Shown here one piece after another: positions 25,174-39,780 of a stretch of DNA of 64,000 nucleotides; positions within the stretch are counted from its first letter, which is position 1; every line of letters starts with the position of its first letter. The stretch comes from Camarhynchus parvulus. Its lineage: Eukaryota; Chordata; Aves; Passeriformes; Thraupidae. The stretch is taken from assembly GCF_901933205.1 (NCBI RefSeq), contig NC_044573.1, positions 30,749,493 to 30,813,492 of the forward strand. The letters run 5' to 3'. The notes under the pieces were generated by a model. It saw only the letters and a list, made by a program, of their open reading frames with translations, had not been told where the DNA came from and did not search any database. A program made the position numbers and the translations under genes.

Positions 25174-28100
25174 GTTCAGAGGTTCATTTCTCCTTTCAGC
25201 TGCGGAGATCCATGCTCCTGTTGGACACCAGATTGGACCATGAGTGTTGGTTCATTCAGTCCTCCTGCCCTGACTCTCAGTCTGAAAGCCCCATTGCTTG
25301 GTGTGAAAGCCTCATTGTCCAAGTCATTTATAAAACAGAATGGGCATGGAGAATCCATCCGACGGTATTCTGCTCAACAGCGGCAGATCTGACAAAACCC
25401 CTCGGCAGTGTCAGCTGGGGCTGGATAAAAGCACCTGGTAAGCTCATCAGCCATAGGGTTGTAAGGTCAAGGAGGAGATAATCCCTCTGAGCCATGTCAA
25501 TGGAACAAGCTTATTTCCAAGATCTCCCATTCAGTGGCAGGGTCAGAGCTCGACCAACACTATCAAGGGAGAATATTCCCACTCATCCTTACTTTCCAGT
25601 GCCTTCTGCCACCAGCTTTTGGCTCGCCCATGGAAAGCCCACCAAAACAAGAGACTGTCCCACTCTAAAGGCTTTTATCATCTTCACTGCAGATTTGACA
25701 TGGCAGCAGGGCTATCACAGATTCTCTTTGGAGTTGTACAGAACAGCACATCCCACCACCTCTTCCTGCCTTCAGAGCCAGTAGTCCTCTGAGGGTGCGT
25801 CTAGGATTTGTTAGCTTGTGAAACATAACTGTGACATTTCTATGCTGTTCCTGTCACACAGCCTTGAGTTCAGAGACATGTTGAATTCTGTGCTTGTTTT
25901 GCCCTGCTTTGATGCCCCACGTTGGGGTGTTTAGCACACAGAAAGTAGCCGTACCTGCCCTTTGGTTTAGAGTGTTATTTATCTCTTCAGCCACTTCAGT
26001 CTGTTGATTGTAAAGTCCCTCTCCTCTGTTAAGTATAACTCTGCACTGAAAAGTAAAAATGGCTTCTGGTTGCAAAGATTGCATCTGCTTGCCATAAGGT
26101 ATAATAGAAACCTTGTGATAGCACAGTCCAGCAGCTTCATAGAGGGGTGCAACATCTGTTGCATGCCTGCTCAAAAGAACCGGGGAGTGAGCTTGGTGAA
26201 TTACACTTAAAAGTGGCTGTTTGGGGGTCTTACTTTGTGGAAGTGGTATTGGGATCTTCTATTGCAGCTGAGTGGATCAAGGGGAAGGAGATGCTGCCCT
26301 TTGTGTAAATCCTCATTTTTCAATCTAGTTCCAAATCATCTCCATCTTCCCATCTGTATTGACTATGAATTCAGGCAGGGTCCTTGGATTCTGCAGCAAA
26401 ACCTTGCTCCAAAAGGGTGTACATTGTTTGCTCCAACATAGCTGAAATTCTTCTTCATGCATATTGTGCGGACATCAGCAACAGCCTTTCCTACTAAGCC
26501 AGGCTGAGCTGTTTCGAGCTCTCTTGTCCTGGTTCTCTGTGGGAATCAGGTAGGTATGGGAAACAATGCATTTATTTCATCTCTGGAGCTGCATGATGAA
26601 GTGATTTTGAGCTTGGCAGTCTCACTGGAAAATAATTTAGATCTAGAGAAAAAAACAAATGTAAATTTTTGGGGGTTTAACTCACAGGCAGAGGAAGGGG
26701 ATCAGCCTTATTGTCTTCAGTTGACACAAAATGTTCCATGTAATCCAAAATGAAATGCTTTGCTATGGACACATGCAAACAAAAGGCGAAGAGGGGGTGG
26801 GTTATGCAACCTCATAAGGAAGGAACAGTTATTGCCACTGCAGCCTTTTGTCTGTTATAGAGGGGGCCATAAGAGATTCCCCATCTTTAGTGCAAGGCTA
26901 GCTCAGGCTGAAGCCCTGACTGGAGTAAAGCAGTAGTCCTGAGCCTCTGACGCCTTCTTGCCCAAGAGTCCCAGTCTCCAAAGGATTCTGGGCTGGCTGA
27001 TCTTTAACTCTTCACTTTTCCTGTTGAAGACATTGCTGTTTAAATACTGATTGGGCCAGAAGACAGCCTTCTTCATCCTACTGTCCCACAAGATGAGATG
27101 CACAGATTCCCCTCCTTTTGGGAGGAAGTGTGAGCTTTAGATCAGGAAAAGACAACAGGAGCCTGGAGGCTGAGAGCTACTCACACCCTAGGGGGATCTG
27201 GATAGGACACTCTGTGTCCTGCTACCCACAGCCACACTCCAGGCAGCTGAGAGGCAGGGAGGCATCTTCCCTTGCTGTGTGGGAGTTTAATTGACTATTC
27301 TACAACTCTTAAGACTAGACATAGAGATACAATTTGAAGAGCTCCCCCTATTTCCTGTCTGTGAATTCCTTTTTTTTCTCTTTTCCTTCCCAGCTAGCAT
27401 CATTCATGAAAAGCAATACTAATAACGTGTGAACAGTTTCAGGACAACTAAAACCACATTTACAGAGTATGTCCTATTCTCTGCAGAAGTGGTAATTGTT
27501 CAGGTCTATTCACGATCACACACTTGCAGAATTAGTTCCATATATCTGTGAAGGAACAATTTCAAACCCTCTTTCGAAACAGAGCAATTGTTGGTTGTAA
27601 AAAACTGATCAGAAAAATAGAATGAGACACAATTGGAAGTGTTTAGAAGCTAATGAAGAAAATGTTATTTGCATTGGTGCCAGCCTCATTGATATTAACT
27701 GAAACACAACTTCGTTCAGCGAGCTTCCTGATCCTATTGTATCTGTCAATGGTCTTGCTTATGCAAAGAGGATGTGCTGCCTATTAAAGAACTGTTTTTG
27801 CCTGTGTTATATTGGCAAGGGAATCCACTCAGCCTGTGGAGTGGGATTCACAATGTGCTCCATGGGGCTGAGTGTGGGACACATACTTGTTAAAGGGCAG
27901 GCTTTGTCCTCAAAGAGCTCCCAAGTGAAGTAAGAATCAACTGCAACAGGTGATGGAAAGACAAACAGGCAGTTCATGATGGGATAAAAGGCAGCAGCTA
28001 AGGCAGTGCAGGGACTCTGGATGACTGCCAGTATGAAAGGCTTGGGTATGTGTGGGCCACAAATCACCTTGAGAGAACTGAGTGATGCTAATGGAATATG

Positions 28101-31100
28101 TCTACCCAGAGAGTTACAAAAATGCAGGAGGTGGGAAGGGAAGAAGAGCTTTGATATAAGGAGAAAATATTGCCAGGGGAATTATACTCAGGTGGGAGCA
28201 TGAGGAGGGAAAGCAGGAGTGCATAGCAATGCAGGTGATTCCAACCAGAACTGCAACCTCACTTTCCAATAAAACAAGACCAGGACTCTCCCGTTATCTT
28301 AAGAAGATAGACTCGAAAGTATAAAAGGAAATACTTTTTCTGGCAATGCATATAGTACTTTCAGAGGGCTCTATGTTGCAGGATGATATTGAGACAAATA
28401 GTTTAGATTGAACATGTGATAGACATGGGACTAAATTTACCTTTGCTGTTGGGTCAAGGGAATGGACTGTGTCTTAATAAAATATGAATAATGGTATCTG
28501 CACTTACAGCACACCAGCCACACACATGCCTACAAAGCCCATGCTGGCCAGGATGAAATCACAAGCACTGTCAGTGCCCAGCTTCAGGGCATGACATAAT
28601 CAGCCGTGAAAAGAGCAGAGTAAGATATCCCTACTGGCATGGAATTTAGGTGAATTAGGAAGGGTTTTGCACTTCTCCTTCAAGCATCCGCTACTGTTAG
28701 CTGTAGTTCTGGCACTGGACCTTGTGGACAATTTTTCGTAATACAGCAATCCTTTCCATCACTTGTTCCCCAATAAGCTGATCCCAGGAGATTTCTGCAC
28801 AGCTTCACCCGAGAGGGTTTCTGACAACATTTTGTCAGAAGGCTGATGTGGTTGGCTATTTTATTTCTGTTGAAACCTGAAGGACAAGGTGGGCTTTGTT
28901 AGATTTCTGCTGTAATGGGAGGAGATTTCTTAGGGCATGGACCAAGGACATATTATTTCTTCTGATGGACAAGTTGCCAGTAGCCAAACAAAACATTACA
29001 AACATAAACAGGACAGAATGTGCGCTACACTTCAAGAGGCTGGTTTTGTTTTGACAAGAATCTAAAGCAAATGTTAACACAGAGGACAAATCAGAGAGAA
29101 CAAAAAGTCATCTCTCCAGGCTGGTCAGAAGTTAAGTCAGCCTGATGGACACCTCTACATGCAAGACCTGCCTTTCATCTTAGGTTCTTGAGGAGGAGAC
29201 ATTGCTCCCTGAGCCTCTTGGTAGGAGAATTCCTCTGCTTAGTCCATGGCTGCTGGTCATACAAGTCAGAGATGCACCTCATTAAATGGAAGACAGCACC
29301 CTCTCTTCAGATGTGGTTGTCTGCTCTGGGTTTGTCTCTCTTCCTTGGCATTCCATTCCCACTGGCCAGGTCACTTGCAGCTTATCTGGCCCCACTCACT
29401 CTCATGCTTCTAGGCACATGAAGGAAACAATGTCTGCATCCCCCAAATGCTGGCTGCTATTTTACCAGGGAGCAGGGAACTACTTGGCTCTTTCTGTTGC
29501 CATAAAAAGTCTCGAGAAATATTTGATGTCTGTAGTCTGCCACAGACCAACCCCACTGGAGTCAGCAAGATACTCAAGTGACTATCAAAAGGGACATTTT
29601 CAAGTTCTGCTCTGCATTTCCCCTGCCACTGGTGGGGAGGTGGGTGGGCTTGTCCCCAGCCTCGGTCCTAGCTGGAGCTGTCCCTCTACCTGTGCCCATC
29701 CTGCCCTCAGCTCTTCCTCCTAACTGATGTAAGAGATCTGCCAATGGTGAGGGTCTCAGGAGACCATTTTATGCTAGTCTAGGCACACTTGCACTTGGAT
29801 GCCTATGCTACAGAGACCAGGGGTTAGTAGAAGTCAGTGGCCATTGCTTCCAGGGTTGAGTGACATGGGCACAGCAGCAGGTGATGCTCACAGATGAGGA
29901 GGCAGCCAGAGTCCAGCCCATCTGCTTCACTTGCATTGGGACCACAGGAGGGAATGGTGGAAAAGGACTGAAGGAAAGGTAGCTCACGATGTCCTCAGTG
30001 GTAATGACAAGCTAATTATCAGTCAGTTATCAGGATCCATCCCCACAAATTTGCCATCAGTCAGTCTCCAGACTAGTGTTTTCAACCCTGACCCTGATGT
30101 TTTTAAGGTCTGGATAGTGCTGAAGATGGGAAAATAGCAAAAGACAAGTGTGTGTACAGCTATAATTAAGAATAAAAAGAGGAAATAGAGAACATGACTT
30201 TCAGCATGGATGAGATTTACTGCCTGCCCCCATCCTTCAGGACATCAATGTCGAGTCTTATAAGATACTTTTCATCTAGAGGGAAAAAACCCAGATGGGC
30301 TAATATTATTTAGTGCTAAGAGCTGCACGATTTAATATTTATTTAGCAGAATATAAACTTCAGCAAAGCCAAGTCTGAAAGATAGGAAGGTCATTCATGT
30401 ATTATAAAGATGAGAGGAAGTGGTGAGCAGTCTTAAAATAACACAGAGTTAGAGAGGCTGATTTTGGAGGATTTCTGAAGAAATGAAGTGGTTTTATTGG
30501 TCTGATAAATTTCACTGACCTTCCATTGGAGACAAATCTGTCTTTTTCTCTTTTACTTGATTTTGTACACAGATGAGCCTTTTCAGCTATTATTTCAGCT
30601 CTTGGAAAGGCATTGCAAACCTAGCTGTGATGACAGACATTTGAACTCAAAGTGATCAGTCCTAAGCTTCATGAAATGTTTGACTTCACAACACAATGCA
30701 TCACAAGATACTGGTCTGTGTCCAGAAACTGGCCTGCTGGCTTCCCCTCTCTTATTGTGCAGCCATTCTCTATCCTGCTGCCCGCTTTCTTCACACTACA
30801 CTGGCTGCTTTTATGATTTCATTGATAAGAATTTCACCTGACTGTACTTTTGCAGCTCTCCCTACTTACAGCTGTTGTACTGAGTTTAATTGCAGTGCCT
30901 CAGACTGCGCATGATAGGAAGAGGTCCAGAAGGGCTGTCCCCAGTTGACAATTCCAATTCCCTTGCTATTACAGGCAAGTGTATCCTGTCACATCTTTCA
31001 TAAATACTATAAGCTCCATCATCAAAAAGCTTTTAAAGTAACCTTTTTAGCAGGTTGTCTTGCTGGAAGCTTGTTCTGCACCTCTGCTCCTTCCCCTTGG

Positions 31101-31199
31101 GTGTTCTGATTATTTGTACATCTTTCATTGTGCACTGCTTTGTTTTCACAAAGATGGATAAAGAGATGGCTTCTTAAAACCCTTCTTTTTATAACTTTG
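25174..31199. other. Unique noncoding sequence
   Basis: I recognise no gene or repeat across six kilobases. The longest frame is 145 codons (29286-29723 plus strand) and has no domain. The stretch from about 27400 to 28500 and from 30150 to 30700 is AT-richer with fewer open frames, as expected of ordinary intergenic DNA. Confidence 0.6.
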
Positions 31200-31390
31200 A
31201 CATGTAGTTAATTCTTTGTTGTTGGTGATTAATCCCCTGGCAGAGCATTCAGAGCCTGGTAATTTACAGAGCAATTTATAGCAATCATAGCTAATGGTGA
31301 TTTAGTCCCAATACCAAATCAATGCCAAGGTGCACGACTTCTGATCTGCTCTCTAATTTATCAATAAAGGCTGCAGGATGAAATGCATCC
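31200..31390. promoter_or_regulatory. AT-rich patch with SOX and TAATCC motifs
   Basis: CTTTGTTG at 31214-31221 fits SOX-type sites, and GATTAATCCCC at 31227-31237 contains a TAATCC core of the OTX/bicoid type. Further TAAT, CAATTTATA and ATCAATAAAG words follow, and AGGATG/CATCCT at 31374-31390 forms a small stem. The density is compatible with a developmental enhancer, but motif matches alone are weak evidence. Confidence 0.2.
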
Positions 31391-34300
31391 TGGAATTTGA
31401 ACAGAACTTAGCAACTACCTCAGCATTGTGGTATGTCACTACAGAGAGCTGAATTTCACCCGCAGAGAGCACATTCTGACGTGTGTAACGCTGACTTGGG
31501 CTTTTAAAGACCATTTCCAAGCATTGCAGAGCCAGGCTTTCTCTGGAGCTAGAGAAACATATGCTGCATGTGCTAATGCACCATAAATCAGTGCTTGCTA
31601 ACTCTCCATGGCTTTTCATGTTGGGGAAAGTTTCTAGAAAGCAGATAAGAGAGAAGAATTTATCTACAATCAAGGAAGGTGTGAGACACAGACTGTGAAA
31701 CAGTCTCCAGAAGCTCAGAACTTGCCTAACCTTATTATGCTTTTAGGATTTGGAAGTGCCCAGACCTCAGGCCACCATAACCTGAAATTCTTATAACTTT
31801 CTAGGGAATGACACTGATGGAATATACACATTGACTTAGCATTTCAAATGTGCTCAGTTTAGTGGACAGTTTCTAATTGGCCAAAAGAAAATGAACCAAT
31901 AAAAAAGTGTAACCAAGCACAAATCCATGTCACCAATATTATGTGTCTGGGAGGTATGCTTCATATGCTGCTGTTTTCCAGCTTGGTGTTAAGTCAGTAC
32001 CTAAACCACAGGCACTGGAGAGATACGAAATTTTTGTAACAAGCTACCCAAATAGAGTAATGCTCTTGGTCTCACCGTGAAGAAGACACATGGGAACTCA
32101 CCAAGAAAACACTCCTCTCTGTAATGAACATTTTCAATCAGTGGTCATTACAGAAGCTTTTGGAATATGAATAACTGGAAGAAATGACAGACATAGTATC
32201 TTCTTCAGTGACAGAATGAGAAGATATTCCCTGTCCTGCTTGTGGGGAAGAGCACACTTGCTCCTGCAACATGGTCTGTCACTGCAAAGGAATTTGGAAC
32301 TTAACTAGATGCGTGCATTTAGAAAAGAGAAAATTCAGACAGAGGAAGGATCATACAAAAAAAAAAGTGAGTAAAGCTAGTCCAGGATTTTATTTGAATG
32401 ACATCAACACATCAACAATAGAAGATACCAAAACTGGCACATTTTTGTAGACAGAACTAAGATTTCCAGAAGAAATCCATGTTAGACTTTGAGGGTTTAT
32501 GTCAAGTAAAATTTTTTTCAATTTTTTAGGGACTGCATACTGAAAATTGCAACCCAACACTGGAAAACTTTTCTTTGCAACCAAAGTAGTTTTCTCTTCA
32601 GGTTTGTTTTTTTTTTTTAATCTTGAAATCCTTTTAAGTAAAAGATTTAGTATAGACTTTTCCAGACTAAACTTGCAGAAACAGTTGAGGTTGCAATTTA
32701 TGTGCCTGTTCTCAAAGTCTGAGAGCTCTTCTGACAACCATAGTTGAGTGGTCACTACAGGGTCACAATATCTGAGATCACTTGCAGTCCATGCAGAATC
32801 CCTTGCAGAGGATCTTAGGGTTACAGCACAAAAGGTACTTATTCTTGCCTTAGAGGAAGTTTATATAACTAAGTCAACAGAAAAATACAAGCACAGAATG
32901 ACTAGAAAGCCTCAATGGATCAAGAATAAAATGAACAAACAGATCTATCCTATCAGTCTGTGACAGTGTGTATGCAGACAGCAGTGATTCACTGCATTCT
33001 TTAGGACATAAGAACCCCAAATTCATGTGTGCAAGTACTGGCTCAGTGTGAGAGAGCTGACTTCTGTACATTCCTCTCTCCTACAGTCTCCAGCATGGCT
33101 CTCTGTGTTGTCCAGGGACCAGAAGTTTCTGTTCAGCAGAGGACTTGTATATGAGTCCTACTGGAGATTAACAATAAGTATGGCCCCAGTACTTCCATGA
33201 ACACTAATGGATGTGAGCAGATCCCTGAAGTGAAAGAGATGCTTTGCAGAACTCAGCATGACAGAGGAACCACACCGACACAAACCCCTGGATATCTGTG
33301 CCTGGAACTTGCTGTCTGGGATTCATGCACAACCAGTCTGCCAGTCTGCCAGCCATGTAGGTATGATGGAAGATCCATTCAAGCACTGTGCAAGCCTCAC
33401 AAATTCCATCTGGCAATTCAAAGAAAGGAGATGCTCTTCTACACTCCATGAATATTTATTGGTTTTGTGCCAGAGGCTGAGGAATTGCATGTGTATTTCC
33501 TCAAAGCCTAGCGTAATGTCCATGTCATTCCTATATCTTGGGATCAGTGCTAAACCTCAAACAAGCCAGATTGATTTCTCTTCTTGCTATTACATGGGAT
33601 CTTGCTAAATAAGGCTCTAGAAATTTTTGTGTGTGGAAAGAGGCCTTTAAAATCTGTTCTGATCATATCCAAAGTAAATGTTTGCCAGTGGCATTTTTGA
33701 GGAAGTAAAACCAACATCAGCTATTAAGAGTTGTAGAACTCCTCTTTTTTGCTCCTATTCCCCTGTTCTCTCCTTCCTCATGACAGAGAAACACGACTGT
33801 AGATTAATGATCCATTGATGATTTTACCGAAGATCTCTCAACCCATTCATGAGCACTGTATAAATTCTGAGGTTTTTGTGCTAAAACCCTTAGCATTTCA
33901 ACCAATCCAAGTTTGTTTTTTTTTTTTTAAGCTGTAAACTCTTGCAATTGGCAATTATCTATTTCTCTCTGTGTGCTTATGCAGTGCCAAAAACTATAGG
34001 GCTGTTCTTGATTAGCCACCACCATAACTACAAGAGTATGGACAACCTGCTCTCACTTGCACTTTGACGTGAAGATTTATAAAATATGTGCTGATGATCC
34101 CTCTATAATGAGAAATTACTCACTCCTCCAACATCAGAAGCTAGGACATCTTTATCCAAAGATATCCAATTTGCATGATAACATCTGCACATTGTGTTCT
34201 GCTCAGAGGGAGAAGTGTGTTTATGAATGCCAGTGAGGAGCTTGCTCACAGGTATGAATATGAATAGGTTGTTCCATGCAGGTAACTCAACTCTAACGTT

Positions 34301-37300
34301 GTCAGGGCTGGTAACCTTGGGTACTGATGATAGCAATCAAGTCTGTATTGCACACGTAGTCCTGGGTACCAAGGTCATCCACAGTAACTCACAGCATCAC
34401 CAAGCATGAGTTTTCAATGACTGTGGGGTCATTGGCCACAGTTAGAGAGATATAGTCAAAGGAAGATATAACACTACAAATCTCAGAGGGCTCGGAACAC
34501 CATGAGATGCTCTAGAAGCATTTCCTGCAGAAAAATATCATAAATCTGAAAGCTATTACCTAGCTATATTTGAAAAAACTCTCCTTAGAAAAAAATCTAT
34601 CAGTCACAAAGGGCACTTTTAGTAGACAGTGAAGGATCTCAGGTGCTTCTGTTTTGGGGAAGCAGGTGACACATCAGTCAATGATCCCTCATTGTCACTG
34701 ATATCTCTCATTCTGCTAAGCATCAGTTCTGATTAGTCTCTCCTCAGATGACACAGCGGCTAGATTTAGATGGTGAGTACACATCTTATCTATCATAACA
34801 CCTATAAATAGTTGTCATACCCATGTACAGTATCTTGATGGCCTATTTACAGCACTACCCAAAGCCCCTTGAAGCCAATGAAAAGGATGCCATTTACATT
34901 ACAGGGGTTTGGATCAGACCATTATAAACTCCTCACTTCTAGAGTATGTGATCACATGCTCCTAGGCCTACATCTATGTCCATGGTGAACCATGGTTAGT
35001 ATCAGACTTCCATTAGGATCCACTAAATTTTCCTACCTATTTTCTGGATAAATGGTCTCAATGGGAGAGAGGAGAAGTAAAAAGACAGTATGTAACCAAG
35101 CAGGGAAGATTAGGAAGGAGTCCATCTTCTGCTTTGATACATTTTCCTGCTTATGATAAGGGAAAGATTTGAGGGAAGCAAAAATGGGAGAGGGCAAGGT
35201 GAGAGCAGGTTAGGAGAATATATTGTGGGAAGCACCAAACTCTGTGGCTTGAAGTCTGTTGTCTGCATTGAGATGCATTGGGTAAGTCTTTCCTTTGCTT
35301 AGTATTTGTCATTGTGTCTCCTACCTCAAAATGGGCACAGCAAGTCCTAAGAGGGTGTCTGCCCTTAATCCTGCTGTACAGCACATGTACCAGCAGAATC
35401 TGGCTGTGTAAACTTCCTCTGGCAAAACTTGCAGCAGGTAACCTTGTGTTTTCTACAGCAACAGGGAGAAGGGAAAGGAAAACTGTCCCAGCTTGGAGGA
35501 CTGGGTGATGGGCTGTTTTGTCATTCCTCTTCCAGCCCTACCTTACTCATATAATCTAATTTAACCAGCCAGTGAAGCCAGCATTGCACTTGAGCAGTGA
35601 CTACGGACCCTACAAACCCAGTAAGATCCTTATGTTCGATGCTATAAAAACAGAGTGGAAGGATGGTCCCAGCTCCAGGAAAATTGCAGTCCAAATATAA
35701 ATAAAAGCCAGCAGTTCAGGGAGAATGTGTAAAATATGAGACTTTTCTGGCCAGCACACTAGACAGTAGCTCTCATCTTTATCCAGCACCCTGTAGGCAA
35801 AGGAGGCATTTGTATGATTGATATGAAGTAGGGATTAAGGAATAATTTCCCTGCTCATCTTGCCATGCATCAATGAAAAACAGAAAAGAGCATGCTGCAA
35901 AGATCCTCGTCCCTCTGTAACTCAGTGTTTTGAAGCAAATGGGGACACCTTTTGGAATCCAGCCTCAGCAGGTGGGAAGGAGGCAGCTGATAATGAGGAA
36001 ATGGGTATCAGTGCCATGGGCCACACCTCAGCATGGAACTGCAAGCAGGCACGAGTGGCCGAATGGGCTCTGATTGGTGGGAGCAGGGAGCTGGGGAGAT
36101 TCCCCAGTGCCATTCTTGTCCATCTCAGGATGGAGGAAGAGAAGTCCAAGGTGGGTAAGGAGACCCCCACCTCCTTCCTGCAGGCAGCATATGCATCCAG
36201 GTGGAAATGCCTCTGCAGGTGTGTGTGGACTCCGCTCCATCAGGTCCAGCCCCGTGCCTATGCCTTGCTTGGTCTCTAAACTCTGTGCTTGGAGAGAGGG
36301 AGAAAGGGAGGAGGAAAAGACATCAAGGAAAGTGGGGAAGGCTAAGGCTGAGGAGAAAGGAACAGCAGTGATGGGGAAGGAAAACCAGAAATTTTCACTT
36401 CAAGTTGTAGCAAGAGATGACTGACAAAAAACCCAGGATGAAGAGGGGAGAGCGGAACCAGCTACATATGGAGAAAGTGCATGCAACAGGGTGAACAGTC
36501 TGCCTCTCCAGGCAGGGGCAAAAGCTGGCAGCAAGTAAAAAACCTGAAAGGTAGTGCAAGAGGTCAAGAAAACAGGCCAAGCAAGGAGGAGGGGAGGGAA
36601 GGGATGCAGGTGGTGCTGGCTTCTGTGGAGAAGGTTGTATGAACTCCTACCCTCAGGCCTGGTAAACCTGCCAGAATTTGAATTGGTTTGTGCCCTGAAG
36701 CAGGAGGGTTAACTTCTTTTTCTGTTGCAATCTTAGCTAGACAAACTGCAGATATTATTATTCATGCTAGTATCTAACAAAAGATACAGTGTGGAGCAGC
36801 TGGAGCAGAGCTCTGGAAGGTGAATTATATTAATGTTTTTGTTGAGGACTTGGCAGAGTTTAGGTCTTTTCATGCTCATCTGTCATGAGACAAGATGGAT
36901 GACAGAAGAGTGAACAAATAGAAATACATGAACTGGTTGGAGGCTGTGCCTCATCATTCAGGAGAAGGCAAGTAGCTGGACAAACTCCTTGTTGCCAATG
37001 TCCTCATTTATCCCTGTCCATGGAGAGGACACATCACTCCCCTTACCAGAATCGTGACTCATCCATCTTTTTTTTGGTGCCAAAAAGTGGTTGCAGATAC
37101 CCAGCATCTATGAGTGGGACTTTTCAGAAAGTGGGAGACAGCCCAAACAAACTCCTTGGATAAAACAAAGTCAGTCCTGAGGCAGAGTATTCAGCAGTTG
37201 TCCTGGAGAACACAACCTTTTGGTTTCTGTGAACTACGAGGTCAGAGTCTTTGCTGACCTTCCTGAGTCCCTGAAACCAAAGGGGAGAGGGGAATGACTT

Positions 37301-38609
37301 ATTACCACAGAAGACTTAGTTCATTTCCTTTAATAATGCAGAAGTTACTTGTTCATCAGCCAAATGAAAAGAAAGAAAAAAACATCCCCAAATGTTTTGG
37401 TTTGGATAGAGACAAATCTCTTCTTTAGCTTCTTTGTTTTGTTGCTGAAACACTTCTAAAATTTAGTCCGGTCACTGAAAATCTTCAAGTCAACTGGAAG
37501 TACAGTATGGTGATGAGTGAGTGTCATCTTAAGCTGACATCTTGGCCACCTCCCAGATCTGCACCCCCAAGCACTCACCCCAGTGGTGAGTGGCTCTCTA
37601 GGACTTCTGCTGATGGGGCTCAGTTTTGCACAATTAATGAACTCCTCCCTGGATCAGAGCTTATAGGTCAGATGAGTCCCCTTCCCATCCCAGCATGTTC
37701 TAACCACTGAGCCAGAAAAGTATCCCCTTGCTGTATTAGCAAAACTTCAACTGCTCTAACAAGAGGCAAAATAGAAAAGCCAGCTTGGATACCCTTTAGC
37801 TCTGTGGGTGCTTGACAAGAAAGAGACCCCAGTTCACTGTTACCTGGTCCTACAGAACTATAGAACATTCCATTTCCTTAGCAGTGAGTTATTCATTGGA
37901 AAGGTTTCACCACTACAGAGGCTGCTAAAGGATAATTTGTGTCCTCCATGCTGTCTGCCTTTAGACTTTCATTGTGTTACTTTTGCCTGTACAGTCCAGA
38001 GTTTCTCTGATCTTACTTAAGCAACTCTCAGAGAGTCTTCTTGAAACCCAAGCCTCAGAGGAAGAGTTATTGATAAGGTTGAGAGGGCTCTTTCTTTTTA
38101 ATTTCAATTCCTCCTCCCCACATCCCTTTGAGCTGGGCTGACATTAGGTTGGTCAATGTGAAGGCAGGAAACACAGCTAGGGCAGTCACCAAATCCAGCT
38201 TCAACTACATGGCAATGGCTCCTCACCAAATTGTCACAAAAGAAAACTCTTCCACTGACACCATCAAGAGTTTAGTTCATGGATCAACAGATGCAGTTGC
38301 AACTTCAAGTTTTGCTCTGTCTCATGAATCCCATTCCAGCTACAAGCAATTCTGCCCTTCCTGGCTATGCCATGGTAATACACACATGACAAAACCTCCA
38401 GGTACCGCTGATCTGGTAGCAGGGGTCTATGTCACCGTGCGCGCTGCCCAAGGAAACACAGTTCTGTGTAACATTGCAATTAGGGGAAGGTGGAAAACAA
38501 ACAAACAAGCAGACAAAAATAGTGCTTCACACTGTCTAAAGGAACCAGTTTTAGGAGCAACCTAACTGTATAAACCTGTCAAAGCAGTTAAGTCACTTGG
38601 TGGTTTATG
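31391..38609. other. Unique noncoding sequence
   Basis: No gene is seen. T tracts of 12 and 13 bases occur at 32607-32618 and 33916-33928. A 161-codon open stretch (about 38083-38565 plus strand) has no stop but also no recognisable domain, and no other sign of coding. Two CCAAT-like words (31875-31910) lie together without a nearby exon. Confidence 0.55.
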
Positions 38610-38649
38610 GAAGTGGATAGAGGTGTTAATAAGTGGATAGTGGTGTAGA
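38610..38649. repeat. Two-copy tandem repeat of AAGTGGATAG
   Basis: GAAGTGGATAGAGGTGTTAAT is followed directly by AAGTGGATAGTGGTGTAGAG, about 20 bases per unit with a few differences. It is a local slippage duplication. Confidence 0.75.
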
Positions 38650-39582
38650 GCAGATAAAAGTGGTTTAATTTTAGTGACTCATGCCTTTAGACTACTATTA
38701 CCTTTACCAAACATACTGTGAGGTATTTGGAACATGCAGCCTTCTTCCCTGTTTAGTACTGGCAAATGCAAATGTGCTTACTACAAGTGCAGAAGTTGGC
38801 TGCCTAATGCCACACAACACCTTGACAGGTTTCATTTCAGGTGCTTGATGAACTCATGTATGGCAAGCTTTACTGTGCTTAATTGTCTTGTCTTTCTGTA
38901 AAGAAGTGGGAAAGAATAGCAGTGCTCAGATGACTCTGGAAACCAGTAACAAGATGAAGAATCTCTCTCCACTGGGTTACAAGACCATGTGTGACTTAGG
39001 TGTGGTTTCATGACCACCCTGAGTCCATCCAAGTCTGGATTTTGCCAAAATGTGTAAAATTGTTTTGCCCTGTCCATAATTTCCCATGCCTTCCTTTGTG
39101 CCTGCTGTAGGGCTCACGCATCTGGGAAAAGAAGCACATCAGGCTGAGACAGATAAATGCTCCACCCAGTAGAAAACAGCAAAAAAGAGGAAGAGTTTTC
39201 TCATCCAAATCCCTGATCTGACTGCTAAATGACTTGATAACCAAGGAGCACAGGTGATGAGGTGGGAACACGATGCAGGGCTGAGTCATTCCTTTCAGGT
39301 GTGGTGCAATTGCTTAAACCAATGATGAAAACAGAGAAAAAATTAAAAAAACCACCTTTTTCATGTACGAATTAAAAGAATGCCCATTTGTCATCATTAC
39401 AGTGTCTGATATCTTTACAATAATTACTGCAAAGTTAAAGGATGGGGCTCATCTCTGCTCATTTATCCAGCTGATTTGAGCTAGTTTTGCAGATTCCTCT
39501 GATCAGTGAAGAAAGAAGCTTCCAAAGCAGGGTGTATTTCATACAAAGATGGGTGTTTGAGGAATCTGAGACATTTGGAGAT
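38650..39582. other. Unique noncoding sequence
   Basis: I see no feature before the nested CR1 pair. Small minus-strand frames at 38832-39289 have no domain. Confidence 0.55.
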
Positions 39583-39780
39583 CAAAGAATCATAGAATGG
39601 TTTGGATGGGAAAGGACCTTAAAGATCATCTAATTCAACCCCTTTACCCTGGAGGACACTTGGCACTAGATCAGGTTGCTCAAAGCCCTGTTCAGCTTGA
39701 CCATGAGCACTTCCAGTGATGTAGCATCCACAACTTCTCTGGGAAATCAGTTTCAGTGTCTCACCATCCTCATCATAAAG
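39583..39780 (-). mobile_element. CR1 LINE, 3' part of host copy
   Basis: Read on the minus strand, this is the 3' end of a CR1. Its terminus is CATTCTATGATTCTTTG (reverse complement of 39583-39600), and the typical GGTCCTTTCC and GGGGTTGAATTAGATGAT blocks precede it. It also has the CACTTCCAGTGATG / TCCACAACTTCTCTGGG region of the last coding portion. At 39780 it stops abruptly where a plus-strand CR1 begins, and it resumes after 40130. It is therefore the downstream half of an interrupted element. Conservation of the tail is good, suggesting a younger age than the CR1s at 22970 and 46040. Confidence 0.9.

Noticed and set aside
38083..38565. 161-codon open stretch on the plus strand as an exon
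   Set aside because: No domain, no convincing splice boundaries, and a length within chance expectation for the window.
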